A stretch of 18,609 bases of DNA from an uncultured Duganella sp. (GCA_946482335.1 CAMLRG010000101.1:1-18609); one strand, 5' to 3'. Positions 6,630 to 14,782 are shown, counted from the first letter of the stretch. Notes: generated by a model from the sequence alone, not told the origin. A program made the numbers and translations.

Positions 6630-6658
6630 ATACTGTACATTTGCACAGTATATAACAA
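6630..6658 (-). promoter_or_regulatory. candidate promoter for nadK-recN, overlapped by a LexA box
   Basis: On the minus strand TTGTTA (6653-6658) and CAGTAT (6630-6635) are separated by exactly 17 bases, a plausible sigma-70 promoter. The LexA-type palindrome covers the -10 and the spacer, where a repressor would block polymerase. The leader to nadK would be about 90 bases. Confidence 0.5.
6631..6650. promoter_or_regulatory. LexA (SOS) box
   Basis: The site is TACTGT-N8-ACAGTA. It contains the full CTGT-N8-ACAG core used by LexA in gamma- and betaproteobacteria, and the two flanking bases on each side also match the E. coli consensus. It sits 98 bases before nadK and 19 bases before the divergent VOC gene, so it could control either or both. 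recN as a target is the strongest reason to believe it. Confidence 0.75.
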
Positions 6659-6669
6659 GGGGGACGGGA

Positions 6670-7047
6670 ATGGCAAAAGCATTGGGCATTGGCGGGATCT
6701 TCTTCAAGTCCAAGGACCCGCAAGCCTTGATGGCCTGGTACCAGGCTTGCCTCGGCTTGCCGGACGAAGCCAAGGAATACGCTTCCTTCGCCCCGGCCAC
6801 CATGCCCGGCAATGGGGCCACGGTGTTCAGCCCTTTCAAGAGCACCACTTCCTACTTCGCCCCGTCCAAGCGCGACTTCATGATCAATTTCATTGTGGAC
6901 GACCTGGATGGCGCGCTGAAGCAGGTGGCCGACGGCGGCGGCACCCTGGTGGGCGACGTGCAATCGTTCGACTATGGCCGCTTTGGCTGGTTCATCGATC
7001 CGGACGGAAATAAGGTCGAACTGTGGCAGCCGGCTGCTGCGGCCTGA
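6670..7047 (+). CDS. VOC-superfamily (glyoxalase/bleomycin-resistance fold) protein
   Basis: The 125-residue product has the two beta-alpha-beta-beta-beta modules of the vicinal oxygen chelate fold. It starts IGGIFFKSKDPQALMAWYQ (7-25) and ends with the typical FGWFIDPDGNKVELWQP, whose glutamate is a likely metal ligand. The substrate is unknown; members include glyoxalases, dioxygenases and drug-binding proteins. The start at ATG 6670 is fixed by AAGGGGG at 6657-6663; upstream ATGs in the same frame lack such a site. It lies directly downstream of the LexA-type box, so damage-inducible expression is possible. It is not orthologous to the gloA at 14783. Confidence 0.88.
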   Translation: MAKALGIGGIFFKSKDPQALMAWYQACLGLPDEAKEYASFAPATMPGNGATVFSPFKSTTSYFAPSKRDFMINFIVDDLDGALKQVADGGGTLVGDVQSFDYGRFGWFIDPDGNKVELWQPAAAA

Positions 7048-7099
7048 CTCACTGAACGGACGCCAAGCCGGATTTGCCACAACGCATACCGGCCAACAG

Positions 7100-7127
7100 T
7101 TTCCATGCGGAAATCTTGATGTACAAT
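7100..7127 (+). promoter_or_regulatory. candidate promoter of the two-helix membrane protein
   Basis: TTTCCA (7100-7105), a 16-base spacer and TACAAT (7122-7127) form a moderate sigma-70 match. The start site would be near 7134, ahead of both candidate start codons at 7144 and 7165. Confidence 0.4.
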
Positions 7128-7164
7128 AGGAATTCTTGCGAGATTGTTCCTATCCGTCCGCGCC

Positions 7165-7599
7165 ATGGATTCCGTATCACAAGCCCAGTTCGAACTCGAC
7201 CAGTTGCGCCATGACGCCAAGCGCCAGTTGCTTGGAACCGTGGTGCTGGGCATCATGGCCGGCATGCTGGCGTTTGTCGGCCAAAGCGCGCTGGGCCAAG
7301 CGCGGCCGCTGCTGGAAACTTCGTTCGGCACCTGGCAATCGCTCTACACCTTGGTGCTGTGGGCGCTGGCCATCGCCTGGCTGGTCGCACTGGTCCAGCA
7401 AGCCCTCCACTACCAGAACATGAGCGAGCGCTTCGAATCGCAGCGCCGCCTCGACACCGTGTACGCCGAGCGCGCCGCCAAGGCGCAAGCCGCCGAAGAA
7501 GAACGCCAGCGCCAGCGCGCCGAATCCGAAGCGCGCCAGACGGCCGAGCGCAACCGGCGCCTCAACAAGAACGCCCGCAGCAGCAAATTCGATTATTGA
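7165..7599 (+). CDS. hypothetical membrane protein: two helices plus charged coiled-coil tail
   Basis: From ATG 7165 the product has 144 residues; a TTG at 7144 would add seven. Neither start has a good ribosome site. Two hydrophobic helices are clear, about residues 23-43 (LGTVVLGIMAGMLAFVG) and 61-82 (LYTLVLWALAIAWLVALVQQ). The remaining 60 residues are highly charged and rich in Glu, Arg, Ala and Gln (ERAAKAQAAEEERQRQRAES), predicted to be a long cytoplasmic helix or coiled coil. I do not recognise a family. The end overlaps the tail of the convergent PepSY gene by seven bases. Confidence 0.75.
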   Translation: MDSVSQAQFELDQLRHDAKRQLLGTVVLGIMAGMLAFVGQSALGQARPLLETSFGTWQSLYTLVLWALAIAWLVALVQQALHYQNMSERFESQRRLDTVYAERAAKAQAAEEERQRQRAESEARQTAERNRRLNKNARSSKFDY

Positions 7600-8876
7600 G
7601 GACTGGCCGTCGCCTCAACCGGGCTGCCGCCGTGCGCCCGCGTCAGCGGTGTCGCTGCGCGCAGCCGCGCCGCGCGCTTCTTCCACCAGACGTACACGCC
7701 CGTCACGCTCAGCATTGCCACCACCAGCCCCATGATGGAGATCAGGATGCGCCCCGGCAAGCCAAGGATACGGCCGGAATGCAGGGGGAACTGGGCCTGG
7801 ACGAAAATGTCCGCAGCCGTGCCCTTCCACGGTTCGCGGTCGCCCAGCAGCCGGCCATCGCCGCCGTCCAGGTACAAGGTCCGGTGGCCGACGCCGCCCG
7901 CGCCGTGACCATCCTCAGGATGGAAGAAAGCCACGCTGTACACGCCGAAATCGCGGTAGTAGTACAGGCTGCCCGGCGGGGCATCCCAGCCGCGGCGCCG
8001 CGCTTCGGCACTGGCATGGCCAATTGCACGGCGGAAATCCGTTTGCGCCGCGATCGGGTGGCCGAAGGCGGCAGGCTGGCGCGAGTCCAGCGGCGTCGGT
8101 GTCACCGCGGACACCAGCGACATGGCGGGAAAGAATACTTCGCGGTACAGGTTCAGCGAAAACGCCGTGAAGGCGAGGATGAACAGCAACGCCCACGTCC
8201 ACAGGCTGCCGGCGCGGTGCAGATCGAAATTCAGCTTGTAAGCGCTGCTGCGCCAGCGCACCTTCCAGGCTGGTTTCCAGCGTTGCCACCAGCCGGCCAC
8301 GGCCGGCGCCGCGCGCGCTTCGCGCCGGCGCGCGGGCAAGGTCAGGATGAAACCGGTAACACAATCCAAGGTCCAGACCAGGGCGATCGTGCCCAGCAGC
8401 CACATGCCCCACCGGTCGCTGCCCCACATTTCAGGCAGGTGCAGGCTGTAGTGCAACTTGTAGATGAAAGACACCATGTTTTCGCTGGTCACCGGCCAGA
8501 CTGCCCCCCACTCGCGCCGCCCCAGTTCGGCGCCGCTGGCGGGGTCAACGAACACCTGGTTGAACCCGGGAGCGTAATAGCGGCCGGTGGCCGGATCGAC
8601 TTTCGGCTCGACCCAGAACGATAGCGACTTGCCCGGCTCGGCCACCAGTGGCAGGCCGGTGACCTGGACCTGCGGATAGCGCGCTTCGATCGCGGCCGCC
8701 AGGGCGACCGGGTCGCGCGCCGGACCGGTGGCACGTGCCACCATCAGGTGCGGGTTGAGCAGGTCGTCCAGTTCGTGGTCCCAGGAAATGACGGCCCCGG
8801 TCAGCCCGGTGAGGAACAGGAAGCCGGCAATCAACAGGCCGGCCCAGCGGTGCATCAAGACCAGGATCGCGCGCAT
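7593..8876 (-). CDS. PepSY-associated transmembrane protein (siderophore-uptake linked)
   Basis: The 427-residue inner-membrane protein starts MRAILVLMHRWAGLLIAGFL. It has four hydrophobic helices at about 11-31, 157-182, 225-250 and 380-405, with periplasmic PepSY-like segments between them. HRWAG near the N-terminus and LHYSLHLP in the first loop are typical of the family. Members are commonly found beside TonB-dependent receptors, and some have been linked to reduction or release of iron from siderophores; the exact reaction here is not known. The strong ribosome site GGGAGGG five bases before the ATG lies in the 12-base gap after the receptor gene. Both genes therefore form one Fur-controlled operon. 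Confidence 0.9.
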   Translation of the reverse strand: MRAILVLMHRWAGLLIAGFLFLTGLTGAVISWDHELDDLLNPHLMVARATGPARDPVALAAAIEARYPQVQVTGLPLVAEPGKSLSFWVEPKVDPATGRYYAPGFNQVFVDPASGAELGRREWGAVWPVTSENMVSFIYKLHYSLHLPEMWGSDRWGMWLLGTIALVWTLDCVTGFILTLPARRREARAAPAVAGWWQRWKPAWKVRWRSSAYKLNFDLHRAGSLWTWALLFILAFTAFSLNLYREVFFPAMSLVSAVTPTPLDSRQPAAFGHPIAAQTDFRRAIGHASAEARRRGWDAPPGSLYYYRDFGVYSVAFFHPEDGHGAGGVGHRTLYLDGGDGRLLGDREPWKGTAADIFVQAQFPLHSGRILGLPGRILISIMGLVVAMLSVTGVYVWWKKRAARLRAATPLTRAHGGSPVEATASPQ

Positions 8877-8888
8877 GCCACCCTCCCC

Positions 8889-11048
8889 TTACCAGCGGTA
8901 ATCGGCCGTCAGCACGACCTTGCGGCGCTGCCCGAACCAGCAATCGCCACGGGCCAGGCAGGTTGCGATATAAGCCTTGTCAGCCAGGTTGTTGACGTTG
9001 AGCGCGAAGCGCCACGGGCCGGTTTCGTAGGACGCCATGGCATCGGCCAGTGCGACCGATGGCACGAAGACCCTGCCGGTGCCGTCGCCGTTGCGCCCCA
9101 CGTAGCGCGCTCCGCCGCCCATCTTGAGGCCGGGCACGCCGAGGCGCCCGAAATCGTACACCACCCAGGCGGAAGCCGAATGCTCCGGGATGCCTTCGAT
9201 CTGCTGGGTTGAATCGAGATCGCCGCCCCACGTCGCAGCGCTGGCCCTGGCACGCGTATAGGTATAGCTGCCGAGGACGTTCCAGTCGCCGAGTTCCGCC
9301 TTCAATTCCGCTTCCAGGCCCTTGACCCTGGCCTGGCCCAGCTGGATGCTGGAACCGACCTGGTTCGGGTCGTTGGCCAGGCGGTTCTTCTCCTTCAGCG
9401 AATACACGGCGGCGGATGCCTGCAGCGGCACGCCCGCCGGTTCCCACTTCAGGCCCACCTCGAACTGCTCGCCGCGCTTGGGCTTGAAGGCCTTGCCCGC
9501 GGCATCGGTACCCGCCACGGGCGTAAAGGATTCGGAATAGCTGGCGTAAGGCGCCAGGCCCGGCTGGACCTGGTAGACGGCGCCCACATTGAAGCTGGTG
9601 GCGGAATCCTTGTTGGCCGGGCTGCCCACCGCCGTATTGCGCACCTTGTCGTGGCGCACGCCGGCGCGCACGCTCCATTGCTCGGAAAACTTCACCTGGT
9701 CCTGCGCCAGGAAGCCGATGCGGCGAATCCGGCTCTGCTTCGGCAGCGCGCCGTCCAGATGCGGCTCCGGGTCGACGCCGTACCGGGGCGCATAGACGTC
9801 GAGCGGGCTGGCCGCCATCTCGGCCGAGGCCTGGCCGGCATGGTGGACAGTCCCGTCCACGCCGAACAGCAGTGTGTGCCGCAGCGCGCCGGTCTGCACC
9901 GCGCCCTGCACCACCAGGTCGCCGCTGGTGACGCGCGACTCGTCTTCATACACGTACCACAGGCGGTTCAGGTAGCGGCCGTCGGGGTCGCTGCTGCCGC
10001 CCGCATCGACGAAGCCATCCCACCATGCGGCGTACATGGATTTCATCAGCCCCTCGACGCGGTCATGGCGCAAGTTGTGGCGCAGGCTCCAGGCATCGTC
10101 AAGCGAGAGGTCGATTTCATAGCCAGCCCGCCGGCGCGTGCCGCCATAGCGGTCCCAGCCCGGCTCGCCGATGAACAGGTCGCTCGGGATCGGGCCGTGC
10201 GGCGCCGGGCGCAGCGTGCCCGCCAGGGGCAGGAAGGCGTTGGTATTCTTGCTGCGGTCATACTGGTATTCGCCATACACCGTCACGCTGTCGCGCGCAT
10301 TCGGGCGCCAGGTCAGCGATGGCGCGATCAGGCCACGCTTGTCGTCCGCATGCCGGATTTGCGTCCCGCTGTCCTTGCCCAGCACGAGCAGGCGGTACAG
10401 CAGCGACTTGCCGGCATCCAGCGGACCGGTCAGGTCGGCATGGACTTCCTTCAACTGGTCGTTGCCAAGGCGGACACCGAGCTCGCCCCCGGCGTCGGCA
10501 CGCGGGCGCTTGGACACCAGGTTGACCACCCCGCCCGGATCGTTCTCGCCGGCGATGATGGACGACGGGCCGCGCAGCACTTCGATGCGCTCGTAGGCGT
10601 ACGGTTCGGTGCGGACCACGCCATACCAGCCCGTCAGCGGCAAGCGCATGCCGTCGAGCAGCATGGTGGCTTCCGTGCTGCCGCGCAGCCCGACCCAGTC
10701 GCCACGGTTGTCCACACCGTACAGTTCATTGCGCACGCCGGCGGTATAACGCAGGGCTTCCTGCAGGTTCGGCGAAGCCTGGTCGCGGATCTGTTCTGCC
10801 GTGATGACCGTGACCGATTGCGGCGTTTCCAGCAACGAGGTGTCGGTCTTGGTCGCGGTGCCGGCACGCTTGGCCAAATAGCCTTCGCCCGGCGCCGCGC
10901 CGGTTACCGTCACGACCGGCAGGATGGCCGCGCCGGCCTGGGCTGGGTCTGCCGCGTCGCGCGCCTCGCCAGGAACTTCATTGGCCGCATGGACGGCTCC
11001 CGCAGCGGACAAGGCGGCCATGGCGAGCATGGCGCGTTGGTTGAACAT
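8889..11048 (-). CDS. TonB-dependent ferric-siderophore receptor
   Basis: An outer-membrane receptor of 719 residues. The signal peptide MFNQRAMLAMAALSAAGAVHA (1-21) ends in an AxA-type site. A TonB-box-like VVTVTG lies at 45-50. The plug domain includes ETPQSVTVITAEQIRDQ (74-90) and IEVLRGPSSIIAGENDPGG (155-173). The 22-strand barrel ends in the aromatic YRW. There is no N-terminal STN signalling domain, so sigma-factor signalling is unlikely. The C-terminal cysteine pair (TCLARGDCWFGQRR) is typical of the FhuE/FpvA-like siderophore-receptor group. The precise siderophore is not determined. ATG 11048 was preferred over an in-frame TTG at 11063. A near-perfect Fur box lies 24 bases upstream. 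Confidence 0.95.
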   Translation of the reverse strand: MFNQRAMLAMAALSAAGAVHAANEVPGEARDAADPAQAGAAILPVVTVTGAAPGEGYLAKRAGTATKTDTSLLETPQSVTVITAEQIRDQASPNLQEALRYTAGVRNELYGVDNRGDWVGLRGSTEATMLLDGMRLPLTGWYGVVRTEPYAYERIEVLRGPSSIIAGENDPGGVVNLVSKRPRADAGGELGVRLGNDQLKEVHADLTGPLDAGKSLLYRLLVLGKDSGTQIRHADDKRGLIAPSLTWRPNARDSVTVYGEYQYDRSKNTNAFLPLAGTLRPAPHGPIPSDLFIGEPGWDRYGGTRRRAGYEIDLSLDDAWSLRHNLRHDRVEGLMKSMYAAWWDGFVDAGGSSDPDGRYLNRLWYVYEDESRVTSGDLVVQGAVQTGALRHTLLFGVDGTVHHAGQASAEMAASPLDVYAPRYGVDPEPHLDGALPKQSRIRRIGFLAQDQVKFSEQWSVRAGVRHDKVRNTAVGSPANKDSATSFNVGAVYQVQPGLAPYASYSESFTPVAGTDAAGKAFKPKRGEQFEVGLKWEPAGVPLQASAAVYSLKEKNRLANDPNQVGSSIQLGQARVKGLEAELKAELGDWNVLGSYTYTRARASAATWGGDLDSTQQIEGIPEHSASAWVVYDFGRLGVPGLKMGGGARYVGRNGDGTGRVFVPSVALADAMASYETGPWRFALNVNNLADKAYIATCLARGDCWFGQRRKVVLTADYRW

Positions 11049-11071
11049 AAGGTTGCCTATCAAAAGTTAGT

Positions 11072-11098
11072 TGAGAATGATATTGCGAATCATTCTCA
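11072..11098 (-). promoter_or_regulatory. Fur box upstream of the receptor operon
   Basis: TGAGAATGAT (11072-11081) and ATCATTCTCA (11089-11098) are perfect 10-base inverted arms around a 7-base spacer. GAATGAT/ATCATTC units of this kind are the core of Fur operators in proteobacteria. Placement 24 bases before the receptor ATG indicates iron repression of the receptor-PepSY operon. Confidence 0.85.
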
Positions 11099-11125
11099 TT
11101 CTAATTTCTGAAATATTTAATCGTC

Positions 11126-11142
11126 AACCAACACTTTTGGTT
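11126..11142 (-). terminator. weak hairpin after the zinc-ribbon membrane gene
   Basis: AACCAA (11126-11131) and TTGGTT (11137-11142) can form a six-base stem with a five-base loop shortly after the stop at 11151. The stem is AT-rich and no U-run follows, so termination is uncertain. Confidence 0.25.
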
Positions 11143-11150
11143 ACCCGTGC

Positions 11151-12005
11151 TTAGTGAGCGGAGAGAATCCCCAGGCCCATCACACCCATGATCGCAATCG
11201 CCAGCGAAATACCATGCAGCACGCCGAGCAGCATCCAGCGCCAGGCCGTGCCCCATTTGCCTTTCCGGTAGACCCGCTGCATGGCCCACGGCAGGTAAGC
11301 GGCCACCCAGCAGAATGCCGCGAATTTCAGGAAGCCATCCGGCAGGTAGATGAACACGCCGAGCATGATGAAGGCAAACGCATTGGTGTGCAGCGCAAAC
11401 AGCATGTGTTCGCCATACTTCTTGCCGCTGCCGAGATAGAGCAGCTTGAGCCACAAGGCAAACACCGGCATCAGCAGGAAGATCGCATAGGGCGCGTATT
11501 TGTAGAAGCCGGCCTGCATCACGGCACTCTTGCGCTGGTCGTCCATCTTCTCGAAACGGTCGATGGCTTCGTGGACCCCGGGTGCTTTCCGTTGCAGGGC
11601 CTGCTCCAGCTCGTCGTTGACGATGGGCGGATGGCCTTCCTGGTTGCGCTTGACTTCGGCGACCACGGTTTCCGTCCGCGGATCGGCGGTCACCACGTCG
11701 GCATCGCTGAACTTCAGTACGGCGAAGAACAGGATGCTCAGCGACAGGTACAGCCGCAGCGGTTCGACATACCGCTTGCGCCGGCCCGCCAGGTATTCCG
11801 TGGTCAGTAAGCCGGGCCGGAACAGCAGGCGCGTGATGGTGCCCCACAGCCGGCCCTCCAGCGCCACGTAATGGCCGATGAACTCGTGCATGAATTCACT
11901 GAAGCTCGGTGCATGCAGGCGGGTCTCCTGGCCGCACATATGGCAAAAATTGCCGGACGTGGTGGCGCCGCAGTTGCGGCAAACGTGGTCGGTAGCGATG
12001 TCCAT
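11151..12005 (-). CDS. DUF3667-like membrane protein with N-terminal zinc ribbon
   Basis: The 284-residue product begins with a four-cysteine zinc ribbon, Cys9-x2-Cys12 and Cys21-x2-Cys24 (CRNCG...CHMCGQ). A conserved-looking amphipathic segment and several hydrophobic helices follow, at about 86-99, 168-190, 205-222, 228-245 and 258-282. A charged periplasmic or cytoplasmic loop (about 105-165) separates the first helix from the rest. This layout matches the DUF3667 family, whose function is unknown. The start is bounded by an upstream in-frame TAG; GGCGGG directly before the ATG is too close to be an ideal ribosome site. It is divergent from the GlxA-type regulator, with 114 bases between them, and could be its target. 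Confidence 0.85.
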   Translation of the reverse strand: MDIATDHVCRNCGATTSGNFCHMCGQETRLHAPSFSEFMHEFIGHYVALEGRLWGTITRLLFRPGLLTTEYLAGRRKRYVEPLRLYLSLSILFFAVLKFSDADVVTADPRTETVVAEVKRNQEGHPPIVNDELEQALQRKAPGVHEAIDRFEKMDDQRKSAVMQAGFYKYAPYAIFLLMPVFALWLKLLYLGSGKKYGEHMLFALHTNAFAFIMLGVFIYLPDGFLKFAAFCWVAAYLPWAMQRVYRKGKWGTAWRWMLLGVLHGISLAIAIMGVMGLGILSAH

Positions 12006-12083
12006 CCCGCCATGCTACCGGCTTCGCGCCGCAATTGCACCTGGTCAAGCTGACGCTTGGCCTTCGCCGCGTGCGCCCGGCCG

Positions 12084-12089
12084 TATAAT
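12084..12089 (+). promoter_or_regulatory. -10 element of the GlxA-type regulator promoter
   Basis: A perfect TATAAT lies 31 bases before the ATG at 12120. The -35 region (around 12061-12066) is a poor match, so an activator may be needed. Confidence 0.45.
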
Positions 12090-12119
12090 CGCTGCCGAAC
12101 GCGCCAACCGTTGAGACCA

Positions 12120-13121
12120 ATGCCGACCGCAAAACAGATGAAAATCGGATTACTCGCCTATCCCGGCTGCATGCCCGCCGGGCTGTTTGCCGCCGCCGAT
12201 CTGTTCCAGGCCATTAACCGGCGCAATGGCAAAGCGGTCTTCGCGCCGGTCTGGGTCGGCCTGGAGGGGCGCGTACACTCACCCGCCGGGCCGGCGCTCG
12301 AACTCAACCATGCGCGGCAGGAAGCCTGCGATGCCTACCTCATCCCCGGCTTTTGGGCGGAAACCGCGGCCGATATCGACGCCATGCTGGCCCAGCAGGC
12401 GGCCCTGGTTGAATGGCTGCGCCAGCTGCCCGGTCACGTGGCGATCTGGTCGTACTGCATGGGGGTCGCGCTGGTGGCCGCAGCGGGACGGATCGACCGC
12501 CGGCAAGCGACGGCAACCTGGTGGCTGGAGCATCCGCTGCGCCAGCGCTTTGGCGCGGTGGACTGGAACTTTCAACATTCGCTGCTGGAAGACCGCGGCA
12601 TGATCACCGCATCCGGCGCCAACGGTTACTGGGCCGTCGTCAGCCAGGTCCTGGTCTCGCGCATCGCTGCCGAGGTGATCCGCGATGTTGAACAAGCCAT
12701 GCTGGTGCCCCGCTCGTTCCAGGGCCACCCCGTGTTTCGCTCGGTCGAGCTGATCGCGCAGCCGGATGCGCACATGCAGCGCTTGATTGCATTTGCCCAG
12801 CGGATGCCCGCTGCCGAGCTGAACCTTGCCGGCGCGGCCAGGTATCTGGCCGTCTCGCCACGCACACTGGACCGGAAAATCCGGCAGCACAGCAACGTCA
12901 GCGCCGGCGAGTGCCTGCGCCTGGTCAAACTGCACCAGGTGGCCAATGCCTTGCTGGCATCCAGGGTCCCGGTCAAAGCGATCGCCGCAGAACTGGGCTT
13001 TACCGATGAAGCCAGCCTGATGCGCGCCTTCAAGAAGGCGACCGGGTTGACCACCTCGCAATACCGGCAACAATTCGGCAGCTCCGTTGCGTCCTTTGTT
13101 GCCGGCGCCAGTGTTGCATAG
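12120..13121 (+). CDS. GlxA-family transcriptional regulator (DJ-1/PfpI domain plus AraC helix-turn-helix)
   Basis: The 333-residue cytoplasmic regulator has an N-terminal DJ-1/PfpI-like domain (about 7-195). Cys113 sits in WSYCMGVALVAAAG, the nucleophile-elbow position. TATWWLEHPL (131-140) is characteristic of this regulator group. The C-terminal AraC DNA-binding domain (about 218-320) has two helix-turn-helices, ending with ELGFTDEASLMRAFKKATGL (291-310) and TSQYR. Such proteins respond to small molecules, but the inducer is unknown. ATG 12120 has a weak GAG five bases upstream and follows the TATAAT; the TTG-started longer frame from 12057 would begin before the promoter. Confidence 0.92.
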   Translation: MPTAKQMKIGLLAYPGCMPAGLFAAADLFQAINRRNGKAVFAPVWVGLEGRVHSPAGPALELNHARQEACDAYLIPGFWAETAADIDAMLAQQAALVEWLRQLPGHVAIWSYCMGVALVAAAGRIDRRQATATWWLEHPLRQRFGAVDWNFQHSLLEDRGMITASGANGYWAVVSQVLVSRIAAEVIRDVEQAMLVPRSFQGHPVFRSVELIAQPDAHMQRLIAFAQRMPAAELNLAGAARYLAVSPRTLDRKIRQHSNVSAGECLRLVKLHQVANALLASRVPVKAIAAELGFTDEASLMRAFKKATGLTTSQYRQQFGSSVASFVAGASVA

Positions 13122-13181
13122 GATCAAGCTGGCGACCGCCAGTACCCGCCTTCGCTACCATGGCTTAAGGAGGACCACACC

Positions 13182-13454
13182 ATGGAACCGAACAGCAAGG
13201 ACCGCAAGGTCAATACGCAGGCGCCCGTGGACCGCAGCGGCGGCAAGCGCCTGCCGCATGAGCGCGACGAATCGCCGCAGGGGGAAACCCAGCAGAAAGC
13301 GCGCAGCGTAATCCGCCAGGCGGCGGAAGATATCGAACAGGGCCTGGTCGACACCGACCTGCACGCCACCCCTGGCCTGCAGAAACCGCAAGCCGGCAAC
13401 CAGTCCGGCGGCGACCCACAAGCCAATCCCCTGCCCGGCACCAAACGCGATTGA
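13182..13454 (+). CDS. small hydrophilic hypothetical protein
   Basis: The product has 90 residues and no hydrophobic segment. It is rich in Lys, Asp, Glu, Gln, Gly and Pro and is likely mostly disordered. The central region [20 protein letters not shown] and the helix [17 protein letters not shown] are the best-ordered parts; similar small proteins are familiar to me from Oxalobacteraceae, without known function. Translation is well supported: a perfect AAGGAGG (13167-13173) stands eight bases before the ATG. It ends eight bases before the dehydrogenase start, and the next ribosome site overlaps its stop codon, so the two are translated as a unit. Confidence 0.8.
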   Translation: MEPNSKDRKVNTQAPVDRSGGKRLPHERDESPQGETQQKARSVIRQAAEDIEQGLVDTDLHATPGLQKPQAGNQSGGDPQANPLPGTKRD

Positions 13455-13462
13455 GGCCAGCC

Positions 13463-14761
13463 ATGCGCACTGTCATCCTGCTCCTGGCCAGCCTGGCCAC
13501 CGGCGCCGCCTGGGCGCAACAATACCCCGCCGGCTGGGGCCCGAATCCCGGGCTGCCGGAACCGAACAAGAAGCTGATCCCCACCGCCAATGTGGCACCG
13601 GTCGCGCGCTGGCAAGGCGACGAAAAGCCACTGCCGGCCTCGGGCTTCAGCGTCACCGCCTATGCGCGCGACCTCGACCATCCGCGCTGGGTGTACGTGC
13701 TGCCCAACGGCGACGTGCTGGTGGCGGAAACGTCGGCGCCGCCGAAACCGGAGGACGGCAAGGGCATCAAAGGCGCCATCATGAAGCAGCTGATGAAGAA
13801 GGCCGGCTCGGCAACGCCCTCCGCCAACCGTATCACCCTGCTGCGCGATATCGACGAACACGGCGCGGCCAAGACGCGCGGTACCTTCCTCAAGGACCTC
13901 AATTCGCCGTTCGGCATGGTGCTGGTCGACAAGGACCTCTACGTCGCCAATACGGACGCGGTGGTGCGCTTCCCTTATACCGAAGGGGCCACCTCGATCA
14001 GCGCGGCCGGCATGAAAGTGATGGACTTGCCGGCCGGCCCGCTCAACCACCATTGGACCAAGAACATCACCGCCAGCCCGGATGGGCGCTTCCTGTACGT
14101 CACGGTCGGCTCGAACAGCAATGTCGGCGAGAATGGCATGGACAAGGAGGAAGGCCGCGCAGCGATCTGGGAATATGAGCGCGCCACCGGCAAATCGCGC
14201 CTGTTCGCGACGGGCTTGCGCAATCCGAACGGCATGGCATGGGAACCCAAGACCAAGGTGCTGTGGACCGTGGTGAACGAGCGCGATGAACTGGGCGACG
14301 ACCTGGTGCCGGACTTCCTGACCTCGGTCAAGGATGGCGCCTTCTACGGCTGGCCTTACAGCTACTTCGGCCAGCGCGTCGATACCCGCGTCAAGCCGCA
14401 GCGGCCCGACCTGGTGGCCAAGGCGGTGATGCCCGATTACGGTCTCGGCTCGCATACCGCCGCGCTGGGCCTGGCCTTTTACGATGCCAGGTTGTTCCCC
14501 GCCAGCTGGCAGGGCGGCGCCTTCGTCGGCCAGCACGGCTCCTGGAACCGCAAGGAGTTCAGCGGCTACAAGGTGGTGTTCGTGCCATTCGCCGAGGGCC
14601 GCCCGTCGGGGCCGCCGGTGGACTTCCTGGCAGGCTTCCTGACGCGCGATGGCAAGGCCAAGGGGCGCCCGGTGGGGGTGGCGGTGGACAAGGCGGGTGC
14701 GCTGCTGGTGGCGGACGATGTCGGCAATGTGGTGTGGCGGGTGACCCCGGCAAGCCGCTGA
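13463..14761 (+). CDS. exported PQQ-type sugar/sorbosone dehydrogenase
   Basis: A 432-residue beta-propeller related to soluble PQQ glucose dehydrogenase and sorbosone dehydrogenases, oxidising a sugar or aldose in the periplasm. Signal peptide 1-18 ends in AWA before QQYPAG. Propeller landmarks are [18 protein letters not shown] (73-90), [19 protein letters not shown] (202-220), [13 protein letters not shown] (250-262), [15 protein letters not shown] (271-285) and [14 protein letters not shown] near the C-terminus. Substrate and cofactor are inferred from family only; no PQQ synthesis genes are in the window. The start at 13463 is set by GAGG (13453-13456) six bases upstream. It is coupled to the small hydrophilic protein before it. 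Confidence 0.9.
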   Translation: MRTVILLLASLATGAAWAQQYPAGWGPNPGLPEPNKKLIPTANVAPVARWQGDEKPLPASGFSVTAYARDLDHPRWVYVLPNGDVLVAETSAPPKPEDGKGIKGAIMKQLMKKAGSATPSANRITLLRDIDEHGAAKTRGTFLKDLNSPFGMVLVDKDLYVANTDAVVRFPYTEGATSISAAGMKVMDLPAGPLNHHWTKNITASPDGRFLYVTVGSNSNVGENGMDKEEGRAAIWEYERATGKSRLFATGLRNPNGMAWEPKTKVLWTVVNERDELGDDLVPDFLTSVKDGAFYGWPYSYFGQRVDTRVKPQRPDLVAKAVMPDYGLGSHTAALGLAFYDARLFPASWQGGAFVGQHGSWNRKEFSGYKVVFVPFAEGRPSGPPVDFLAGFLTRDGKAKGRPVGVAVDKAGALLVADDVGNVVWRVTPASR

Positions 14762-14770
14762 GAAAACACA

Positions 14771-14776
14771 TACAAT
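14771..14776 (+). promoter_or_regulatory. -10-like TACAAT immediately before gloA
   Basis: TACAAT ends seven bases before the gloA ATG, so transcription from it would begin at or next to the start codon. No good -35 is visible at the expected distance and no ribosome site precedes the ATG. Confidence 0.35.
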
Positions 14777-14782
14777 TGCGCC

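Noticed and set aside
7359..8624. 421-codon plus-strand frame overlapping the membrane protein and the PepSY gene
   Set aside because: Pro/Ala/Arg/Gln-rich out-of-frame reading of two real genes.
9651..11111. 486-codon plus-strand frame opposite the siderophore receptor
   Set aside because: Antisense shadow; the minus strand has an intact signal peptide, plug and barrel.
13124..14536. 470-codon minus-strand frame opposite the dehydrogenase
   Set aside because: It also runs across the small-protein gene; no ribosome site, and the plus strand has coherent propeller motifs.
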